DNA of 64,000 nt, from the NCBI RefSeq assembly GCF_001007875.1, contig NZ_CP011412.1, forward strand, positions 434,001-498,000, written 5' to 3'. Source of the DNA: Sedimenticola thiotaurini (lineage in GTDB: Bacteria; Pseudomonadota; Gammaproteobacteria; Chromatiales; Chromatiaceae). Position 1 is the stretch's first letter. Each line of letters starts with the position of its first letter. The notes beneath the pieces were generated by a model, which saw nothing but the letters and a program-made list of their open reading frames with translations, made no database searches and was not told the DNA's origin. The position numbers and the translations under genes were made by a program. Shown here piece by piece: positions 41,277-48,087 of the stretch.

Positions 41277-42335
41277 TTACTGCTTGCGATATCGGTAGTG
41301 GCCGTTGCCGAAGAACTGGCCCGACTGGGGAGCGAACAGGACCACTTTGCAGACACTGAAGTAGTTGTTCCAGTAGCGGATATCCTCAACCGACAGCAAC
41401 GTGTCGTGCAGCTGTTCGATCTGTGCCCAGAATCGGCGATGCCACTCGTCAATCGTACGCCAGTAGTTCATACCGTTGATGTAGATGCCCAGTTCCGGGG
41501 TCAGATGGCGCTGCTGGTTCAGCATCTCCCCGTGCGGCCAGACGCGTCCGCCCGGAAAGTAGGCCCCGACCGGCGTTTCCCGGGCATTGAAATATTGGGG
41601 GAATACGGGTTGCGACACGATCAGATGGAGGAAAACCCGACCGGCTGGTTTTAATAGTGATGCCATGAGTTGGAAAATGGCATCCAGATTGTTCACCTGT
41701 TCAAACACCGCGATCGAGATGACCAGATCGTAGCGTTCAATACCCAGCTGTTCCGGCGGAATGTCGCTGATGTCGCTTTCAATCAGTGTCAGATTGGCCT
41801 TGTTGAACAGATGGTCGGGGTCTTGCTGTTTGCTGCGGATATAGTCCGCCTGGGTTTTGCTGGCGGTGATAGTAACGACTTCCACATCCGGGAAGTGCTT
41901 GAACAGGTAGACCTCAAAAGAGCCGAAGCCACAACCGATATTAAGTATTTTTTCATCACCGCGGATTTCGGCCCGCTCACAAATGAGGCGGAATTTCTCC
42001 TCCTGGGCCTGCTCCAGGGTGTAGTCGCACCGCAGAATCTGTTCCGGAGTTTCACCATAATAGGCCATGGAGTAGGCCATGTAATCCTTGTCGAGAAAAG
42101 ACTGGAAAAAACCGAGGGGCTGGTCGTAATGGACCGACATGAGGTCCTGGGTCTCTTCCCATGTGGGGCCCTGGTCAGTGGTGATTCCAAATGCAGCGAG
42201 GGAGTGGTTCTTGGCGGCTTCGCGCTGGTATTCCCGATTGAAATAGCGCGTCAGGCGCTCCTCATACAGTTGTAGCTCTTCCGAGCCGTATGGGTGTATG
42301 CCAGCTTTACGAAGCTTTTGATGGAGTGGGTTCAA
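41277..42335 (-). CDS. Cyclopropane-fatty-acid synthase-like SAM methyltransferase
   Basis: A 352-residue protein of the CFA synthase family. It has the SAM-binding loop ILNIGCGFGSF (130-140), LRCDYTLEQAQEEKF upstream and FEQV where CFA synthases have FEH. The bicarbonate-binding Cys of true CFA synthases (YSCGYW) is Met90 here (YSMAYY). It probably methylates a fatty acyl chain or a related carbon but may not form cyclopropanes. The start is TTG with GAGGG just upstream. It lies 18 bases behind the RpfC-like gene in the rpfG operon. Confidence 0.82.
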   Translation of the reverse strand: MNPLHQKLRKAGIHPYGSEELQLYEERLTRYFNREYQREAAKNHSLAAFGITTDQGPTWEETQDLMSVHYDQPLGFFQSFLDKDYMAYSMAYYGETPEQILRCDYTLEQAQEEKFRLICERAEIRGDEKILNIGCGFGSFEVYLFKHFPDVEVVTITASKTQADYIRSKQQDPDHLFNKANLTLIESDISDIPPEQLGIERYDLVISIAVFEQVNNLDAIFQLMASLLKPAGRVFLHLIVSQPVFPQYFNARETPVGAYFPGGRVWPHGEMLNQQRHLTPELGIYINGMNYWRTIDEWHRRFWAQIEQLHDTLLSVEDIRYWNNYFSVCKVVLFAPQSGQFFGNGHYRYRKQ

Positions 42336-42353
42336 TTTTCCCTCTGCGGATGT

Positions 42354-43931
42354 TTATTCCTGTTCGTAGGCTGAACTATTACCCATAGCGAGGTGTTCAT
42401 GCAAGGCCTGAATAGTAGCAGTGCGACAATTGTCAATGTCACAGACCAATTCATCCACTTCGGCCTTCAGGTCAAGGCTTTCGATTCGGCTCAGCCGCAC
42501 CGCCATCCGATATAGGGTCATGGCGCCCAGGTTACCGGCGGTGTCCTTCAGTTTATGACCACACTCCTGAATGGCGGGAATATCCTGTCCGGCGGCGGCA
42601 AACTGGAGGCTGTGGAGCAGTTCCCTGCTCTCCTTTTCGAACTGCTTAATCAGCTCCAGCAGGAACCCCTTTCTCTTTCCGAGTCGTGTCAGTCCGTTCA
42701 ACTGATGGGTGTCGAGTATCAGGCTGTCGCCATGATACTCGGTCGAACCCTGGGCGGTAGGATAGTCGAAGACCCCGTTGTTGTGGTTTTCATCCCCCAG
42801 ATCCATGGCCCGGGCGACCGCTTCCATCAGGCGCGGGGGTGAGATCGGTTTGGCCAGCAGGTGTTTGATCTCCGCCGCTTCGCAGGACTGGATCGTCTGG
42901 GAACTGGGTGAATCCAGCAAAAGAATGAAAGGTATCCAGGGCTGGCTGAGATGGGCAAACCGGTACAGTTTTACCGCCTCTATGCCGGAAATATCGGGTA
43001 GTTCTGCATCCAGAATGGCCAGGTCAAAGTGGTGATTATCCAGCGCATCCAGTAATTGGGGTGCATCGTCCACCACAAATGCCTGGTGCCCGGAGTTGGT
43101 CAGAATCCGGTGGATTTTCCTCGATTCATTGGCACTGGTGCAGGCGATCAGGATATCCAGCGGCTGGAGCAGTTTCTCCGATTCATAGTGATCCAGCAAC
43201 TGCACCACGTCATGATGGTGCGCAGAGGTTTCACAGGCGTTGTGGAGCGTTTTGAACAGCAGGGTCTTGTCCAGCGGGGTGGAAAGCATGCCGGAGTATC
43301 CCGCCATGTACAGCTGTTCGATGCGGGATGGAAGGGTGCTGTTGCCGTAATGGATCAGGTAGAGTGCCTGCAATGAGGGTTCTGCCCGAAGAGCGATGGC
43401 GAACTGGCTCTCTTCCATGTCCAGGCTGCTCTGATCGACAAGTACGGCCTGGAAGGGGGTGCCTGCATCGCTGGCCTCAATAAGGGTGGCAAATGCACGG
43501 ATACTGCTTTCTACCTGTGTGAACCTGGCCCCCCACCCCTGCACATACTTGGCTACCTCTTGCTGAGTTCGTTTGTTTCCGGACAGGATCAGCAGATGGA
43601 TGCTGCTGAGTGAGGCGGTTTTACTATCCCGCGGTTGTGGGGCAACAGCATTCGGTTCGGAGGCTGATTCGCTCTCTTCAGTGCAGTGAGTGCTGTCGTC
43701 AACGCTCTTTGGTGCTGATGGCCGGGTCAGTCCGGACTGTTTGGCTTTCTGCGTCATTGTGCGGTAAATGACGATCATGCTGATCAGTAAGGCAGGCAGC
43801 AACAGCTCAACCCGGAGGTTTCCCACTAGCATGAGCAGGTCAATACACAACACTCCCACTACAGTGCCGTAACCCAGAATGTCCTGTCTCTTCATGGTAG
43901 TTTGCCGGTGAGTGTTGTTCTGACTATCCAT
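42354..43931 (-). CDS. Kinase-less RpfC-like protein: two receivers plus HPt, membrane-anchored
   Basis: A 525-residue protein built like the C-terminal half of RpfC but without HisKA and ATPase domains. Two membrane helices lie at about 20-36 and 41-56, then a linker and a degenerate receiver (about 110-230, no KP motif). A second receiver (about 257-375) has Asp308 and Lys361 but ACTS in place of the Mg-binding AEDN. The HPt domain has His459 intact in GHKLKDTAGNLGA. The FAH-x8-IPF region of the receiver closely matches RpfC, pointing to duplication. ATG 43931 or 43895 may be the start. It lies 9 bases after rpfG and likely interacts with RpfF or RpfG. Confidence 0.85.
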   Translation of the reverse strand: MDSQNNTHRQTTMKRQDILGYGTVVGVLCIDLLMLVGNLRVELLLPALLISMIVIYRTMTQKAKQSGLTRPSAPKSVDDSTHCTEESESASEPNAVAPQPRDSKTASLSSIHLLILSGNKRTQQEVAKYVQGWGARFTQVESSIRAFATLIEASDAGTPFQAVLVDQSSLDMEESQFAIALRAEPSLQALYLIHYGNSTLPSRIEQLYMAGYSGMLSTPLDKTLLFKTLHNACETSAHHHDVVQLLDHYESEKLLQPLDILIACTSANESRKIHRILTNSGHQAFVVDDAPQLLDALDNHHFDLAILDAELPDISGIEAVKLYRFAHLSQPWIPFILLLDSPSSQTIQSCEAAEIKHLLAKPISPPRLMEAVARAMDLGDENHNNGVFDYPTAQGSTEYHGDSLILDTHQLNGLTRLGKRKGFLLELIKQFEKESRELLHSLQFAAAGQDIPAIQECGHKLKDTAGNLGAMTLYRMAVRLSRIESLDLKAEVDELVCDIDNCRTATIQALHEHLAMGNSSAYEQE

Positions 43932-43940
43932 AGTACCGAT

Positions 43941-44999
43941 TTAATTGCTTAAGCTATCGTGACCATGCGCGGAACGGCTTTGCATGGTGAGAATTTTGTC
44001 GAGGTTTTCCAAAAAGGCGTCCACGCAATCCGGGTCGAAATGTTTACCTCTCTGCGCTTCCAGATAACCGAGTGTCTGATCCAGTGACCAAGCGCTTTTA
44101 TAAGGTCGTTCCGATCGGAGCGCATCATATACATCTGCAACCGCCACTATCCGTGCCTCGATGGGGATCTCCTGACCTGTTAGTCCCTGCGGATAACCTT
44201 TGCCATCGTAACGTTCATGATGGCCGTAAGCGATTATCGCCCCGGCTTGCACGTAACAGGAGGTACTGTCGCGCAGGATCTCATAGCCAATGCGGGTGTG
44301 CGTCTGCATGATGCTCCACTCCCGGGCATTCAGTTTGCCGGGCTTGAGCAGGATATGATCGGGAATGCCGATCTTGCCAATGTCATGCATCGGTGCAGCC
44401 AGTCGAATCACCTCACACAGCTCCTTATCCAGATTGAGAGATTCGGCGATCAGACAGGCGAAGTCGGCCATCCGGATCACATGATCGCCGGTCTCCTCAT
44501 CACGATATTCCCCGGCTCTCGCCAGCCGTAGCAGGGTCTCTTTTTCACGCAGTTGCAACTCTTCGGTTTTGCGTGAGATCTCCTGTTCCAGCCAACGGGC
44601 CCGATCTTTGATAATGACTTGCTGTTTTCTCAATTGCAGCAGGTTCCGGCAGCGTGCCCGGCACTCATAATGGTCGATCGGTTTGGAGAGAAAATCGGTA
44701 GCGCCGGCTTCCAGCGCCTGGTAACGGATCGCTTTATCATCGATGCAGGTGACGATGACCAGCGGTATGTCGGTGCAGGAAGGTATTTTGCGAAACCAGT
44801 GAGTAAACTCCACGCCATCCATGTTGGGCATCTTGTAATCTGTGATGACCAGGTCGTGATTGTTGTGTTTGGCCCATTCAAGTGCCTTGACCGGGTCAGA
44901 AAAACACTCAACGTGGATGCTCTCGTCGATAGAGTGGATCAACTCTTCAAGGATCATCAGACTGATTGTCTGGTCATCTAGAATCAGCACGGTTGGCAT
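43941..44999 (-). CDS. rpfG: Response regulator RpfG, HD-GYP c-di-GMP phosphodiesterase
   Basis: Hydrolyses cyclic di-GMP when phosphorylated by the RpfC phosphorelay. It is 352 residues from the ATG at 44999 (AGAGGA upstream). The receiver has Asp8/Asp9, phosphoacceptor Asp54 and Lys106. A short coiled coil links to the HD-GYP domain with HDIGK (205-209) and the HHERYDGKGYP motif (260-270), so the domain is likely active. The first gene of an operon with the RpfC-like and methyltransferase genes. A candidate promoter lies at 45089-45117. Confidence 0.95.
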   Translation of the reverse strand: MPTVLILDDQTISLMILEELIHSIDESIHVECFSDPVKALEWAKHNNHDLVITDYKMPNMDGVEFTHWFRKIPSCTDIPLVIVTCIDDKAIRYQALEAGATDFLSKPIDHYECRARCRNLLQLRKQQVIIKDRARWLEQEISRKTEELQLREKETLLRLARAGEYRDEETGDHVIRMADFACLIAESLNLDKELCEVIRLAAPMHDIGKIGIPDHILLKPGKLNAREWSIMQTHTRIGYEILRDSTSCYVQAGAIIAYGHHERYDGKGYPQGLTGQEIPIEARIVAVADVYDALRSERPYKSAWSLDQTLGYLEAQRGKHFDPDCVDAFLENLDKILTMQSRSAHGHDSLSN

Positions 45000-45088
45000 A
45001 ACCCAATCCTCTGGTGTTCGGGCGGTGAGGCGAGGCATGTGCTGCGCGCACTCCGGCTCAAAAGCGGATGGTTCTCACTTACCTTTGT

Positions 45089-45117
45089 ATAAAATAAAAG
45101 CATACTAGGTTATTCAA
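45089..45117 (-). promoter_or_regulatory. Candidate promoter for the rpfG operon
   Basis: On the - strand TTGAAT (revcomp of 45112-45117), 17-base spacer, TTTTAT (revcomp of 45089-45094), in an AT-rich stretch just upstream of rpfG. Both hexamers match four of six consensus positions. Confidence 0.35.
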
Positions 45118-45119
45118 AA

Positions 45120-45679
45120 ACAAAAAGATAGCTGTCTATCCACTCGGTTTTTCCACTTGTTTTTCAGGGAGATGGGCCTGTGTCGGTATGCGCTTTTAAC
45201 CGGCTCCAGCCTGAGTGTGGAAAATCGTCGCGCATCCGCTCCATTAATCCGACTGCCGGGACATCGGTTTCGCCAGTCAGTAGCGGGCATGATAACTGTT
45301 TTTCCGCTCTCACTTCTGTTCACTGAAACTCGCTTCATAATGTTTTTCCGGATCGGTGTTTGCCGGTGGCGGAGCAGGATGGATCAGGCCGGTCACTGCT
45401 GGTGCCAGATCCGGCTGGTTGAGCGCTCCGGACGCTTGGGTGTGGGGTAATGGGATGGATACCTCATGCTGAAAGGATCCTCAACCCGGGAGGGTGGAGG
45501 ATGCGATCCAATTCAGTACTGCTGCCCTGCAAGGGACAGCGATTTTTCCAGCCCGGTTTGTATTCATGTATAGGTAGCGGCTGACAGGGCGTACTCTTTA
45601 TCCCAGATTGCCAATTATCCTATCAGTCGATTAACTATTACCGACTGAATATTACTTCCCGGGAATTGTAATACCAGGC
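45120..45679. other. Non-coding stretch between rpfG and thrH
   Basis: About 560 bases with no convincing gene. A short open frame of 97 codons on the + strand (45157-45450) has no recognisable family or ribosome site. The stretch holds a hairpin ATCCTC-A-ACCC / GGGT-G-GAGGAT (45477-45502) with a GGGA loop and no T-run. I found no cyclic di-GMP riboswitch signature, tRNA or rRNA here. Confidence 0.5.
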
Positions 45680-46291
45680 TCAGAGCGACCGGTTGCTGGC
45701 CTGTTTAAAGGCATCCCGGAAGGCGGTGTAATCGGTCACGACAGGATACTGGGGAAACTCGTCAATAACATTCTGTGGGGGGCGGAACAGAATTCCTTTG
45801 TCCGCCTCTGACAACATGCTGGTGTCGTTGTAGGAATCACCCGCAGCGATAACTCTGAAGTTCAGGTTGTGGAACGCCTTGACGGCCTGGCGTTTGGGAT
45901 CTTTCTGGCGGATGTGGTAGTTCTCCACCATGCCGTTTTCATCAATGGAGAGCTTGTGGCATAGCAGGGTGGGGTGGCCGAGTTGACGCATCATGGGGGC
46001 GGCGAACTCATAGAAGGTGTCGGACAGGATCACTACCTGAAATCGCTCTCTGAGCCAGTCGAGGAACTCCCGAGCCCCTTCCAGTGGCGACATGCCATCA
46101 ATCACCGCCTGAATATCCGTCAGTCCCAGATTGTGCTGTTTGAGAATCCGCAGACGCTGTTGCATTAAAACATCGTAATCGGGAATGTCGCGGGTGGTCG
46201 CCTTAAGTTCGTCGATGCCGGTGCGCTCCGCAAAGTTGATCCAGATTTCGGGGATCAGCACCCCTTCGAGGTCGAGACAGGCCATTTCCAC
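45680..46291 (-). CDS. thrH: Phosphoserine phosphatase / homoserine phosphotransferase ThrH
   Basis: HAD-family enzyme that dephosphorylates phosphoserine and can transfer the phosphate to homoserine. The 203-residue sequence is very close to P. aeruginosa ThrH: DLEGVLIPEIWINFAERTGI (catalytic Asp pair), VVILSDTFYEFAAPMMRQL, LLCHKLSIDENGMV and AAGDSYNDTSMLSEADKG. The start is GTG 46291, with AGGAG nine bases upstream. It is divergent from the merR-fad operon. Confidence 0.95.
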   Translation of the reverse strand: MEMACLDLEGVLIPEIWINFAERTGIDELKATTRDIPDYDVLMQQRLRILKQHNLGLTDIQAVIDGMSPLEGAREFLDWLRERFQVVILSDTFYEFAAPMMRQLGHPTLLCHKLSIDENGMVENYHIRQKDPKRQAVKAFHNLNFRVIAAGDSYNDTSMLSEADKGILFRPPQNVIDEFPQYPVVTDYTAFRDAFKQASNRSL

Positions 46292-46435
46292 GTTTCAGCA
46301 CTCCTGCGAACAAAGTGTCGGGGTGTCATATCCCCTGAAAAAATGTCGCTAGGATACACCAAGCCCGAAAGGATGGGCAGCATTGATGTAGTGGCGTTAC
46401 GTATTAGGGATCAGTATGACATTAACGTAAATAGG

Positions 46436-46464
46436 TTGACGTATACGTTATGCATGTCTATATT
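46436..46464 (+). promoter_or_regulatory. Promoter with palindromic operator for the merR-fad operon
   Basis: TTGACG (46436-46441), 17-base spacer, TATATT (46459-46464), 21 bases before the merR start codon. The perfect palindrome ACGTATACGT (46439-46448) overlaps the -35 and the spacer. Further ACGT cores occur at 46399-46402 and 46425-46428. The overlap with the -35 suggests repression rather than the MerR-type long-spacer activation. The likely ligand-responsive protein is the MerR regulator encoded just downstream. Confidence 0.6.
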
Positions 46465-46484
46465 TCAGCTCCAAGGAGTAGAAA

Positions 46485-46883
46485 ATGGATAAGTTACTGA
46501 CAGTTACCGAGTTGGCGGAGGCGTTCAGCGTAACGCCCCGTACGATCCGGTTTTATGAAACAAAGGGGCTGATCAGTCCGCAGCGTGTTGGATCAACCAG
46601 GGTCTACACTTATCGTGATCGTGCTCGATTGAAGCTGATTCTGCGCGCCAAGCGTCTGGGATTCTCGCTGATGGATATTCGGGAGTACCTGGATCTCTAT
46701 AACGTCGACCCGGAGCAGATCGAGCAGCAGCGACTGTTACTGGCCAAAGTTACCCGCCGTATCGAGGAACTTGAGCAGCAACAGGAGGATCTGGCCGCGA
46801 CACTGGATGAGTTGCGGGATATCGAGCAGCAGGCCATGTCCAATATCAAGAAAAAATCCGCCGCTATGGACGAAAGTGCATAG
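46485..46883 (+). CDS. MerR-family regulator of fatty-acid degradation (LiuR-like)
   Basis: A 132-residue DNA-binding protein. It has an N-terminal MerR winged helix (TVTELAEAFSVTPRTIRFYE, about 5-25, then YRDRARLKLILRAKRLGFSL), a dimerising helix (about 85-120), and no Cys-rich metal site. This subgroup regulates branched-chain amino acid or fatty-acid catabolism in proteobacteria. It is first in an operon with thiolase, a FadB-like enzyme, acyl-CoA dehydrogenase and a thioesterase, which it presumably controls. AGGAG at 46474-46478. Confidence 0.88.
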   Translation: MDKLLTVTELAEAFSVTPRTIRFYETKGLISPQRVGSTRVYTYRDRARLKLILRAKRLGFSLMDIREYLDLYNVDPEQIEQQRLLLAKVTRRIEELEQQQEDLAATLDELRDIEQQAMSNIKKKSAAMDESA

Positions 46884-46962
46884 CGTGACGGTGCAGTACC
46901 AGTGCATCAAACACTTTATTGTCCATGTGATCAGTGGCACCTGAGAAATGACGGAGAAAGTA

Positions 46963-48087
46963 ATGAAGAATATCGTGATCGCAGGCTATGCCCGCACTCC
47001 CTTTACCCTATCCAATAAAGGCGCGTTGGTTAAAACCCGTCCTGATGATCTGGCGGCAGCGGCTGTGCGGGGGCTGGTAGAGCGGACTGGGGTTGTGGTG
47101 GATGATATCGAGGATCTGATTCTCGGTTGTGCCTTCCCGGAGGGGGAGCAGGGCTTCAATATGGCCCGTCTTGTGGTATTCCTCAGTGGTCTGCCGATCG
47201 CAATAGGCGGTGCCACGGTGAACCGTTTCTGTGGTTCTTCAATGCAGGCCATTCATCAGGCTGCCGGGGCTATCGCCCTGGGGGCCGGCGAGGTCTATAT
47301 CTGTGCCGGTGTGGAGTCCATGACCCGGGTGCCCATGGCCGGGTTCAATCCCATGCCCAATCCGCAACTGGCCGCCAGCATGCCCGGTGCCTACGTGAGC
47401 ATGGGTGAGACGGCCGAAAACCTCGCCCGGCAGTACGAGATTTCCCGTACCGATCAGGAGGCGTTTGCCGTTGCCAGCCACCAGAAGGCTGCCGCCGCCC
47501 AGGCCGCAGGCAAATTGAGCGATGAAATCGTCTCGGTCAACGGGGTGGAACAGGATGGCTGTATTCGGCCCGAAACCACAATGGAGAGTCTGGCCGGCCT
47601 GAAACTGGCCTTTGATGAGAACGGCAGTGTGACCGCTGGCACCTCTTCGCCACTGACTGACGGGGCCTCGGCTGTGCTGGTCTGCAGCGAAGAGTATGCC
47701 CGCAGTCACGGGCTGGATATCCTGGCCCGGATTCGCAGCTTTGCGATCTCCGGCTGTGCGCCCGAGATCATGGGAATCGGGCCGGTTATTGCCAGTCGCA
47801 AGGCACTGGAACGGGCCGGTCTGAGCATGGCGGATATGGATATCATCGAATTGAACGAGGCGTTTGCCTCCCAGTCCCTAGCCTGTGTACGTGACCTGGA
47901 AGTGGATCTGGACAAGACCAACCTGGATGGCGGTGCCATTGCGCTGGGCCATCCCCTGGGCGCGACCGGTGCACGCATTACCGGCAAGGCGGCCGCACTG
48001 CTCAAACGGGAAGGTAAACAGTTTGCCTTAGCCACCCAGTGCATTGGTGGGGGACAGGGCATAGCAACGGTTCTGGAGGCGGTGTGA
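46963..48087 (+). CDS. Acetyl-CoA acyltransferase (thiolase)
   Basis: Cleaves 3-ketoacyl-CoA to acetyl-CoA in beta-oxidation. The nucleophile is Cys90 in RFCGSSMQAIHQAAG. NEAFASQS, the GGAIALGHPLGATGARI His loop and the C-terminal TQCIGGGQG Cys are all present. It starts at ATG 46963, with GGAG eight bases upstream (the upstream ATG at 46948 is less likely). Its stop overlaps the start of the FadB-like gene. Confidence 0.93.
   Translation: MKNIVIAGYARTPFTLSNKGALVKTRPDDLAAAAVRGLVERTGVVVDDIEDLILGCAFPEGEQGFNMARLVVFLSGLPIAIGGATVNRFCGSSMQAIHQAAGAIALGAGEVYICAGVESMTRVPMAGFNPMPNPQLAASMPGAYVSMGETAENLARQYEISRTDQEAFAVASHQKAAAAQAAGKLSDEIVSVNGVEQDGCIRPETTMESLAGLKLAFDENGSVTAGTSSPLTDGASAVLVCSEEYARSHGLDILARIRSFAISGCAPEIMGIGPVIASRKALERAGLSMADMDIIELNEAFASQSLACVRDLEVDLDKTNLDGGAIALGHPLGATGARITGKAAALLKREGKQFALATQCIGGGQGIATVLEAV

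Noticed and set aside
45000-45120. Possible cyclic di-GMP riboswitch before rpfG
   Set aside because: The conserved GEMM segments were not found. The stretch is simply AT-rich and carries a promoter-like pair.
45157-45450. Open frame of 97 codons in the non-coding stretch before rpfG
   Set aside because: No ribosome site, no domain and no neighbour on the same strand. Left as unannotated intergenic sequence.
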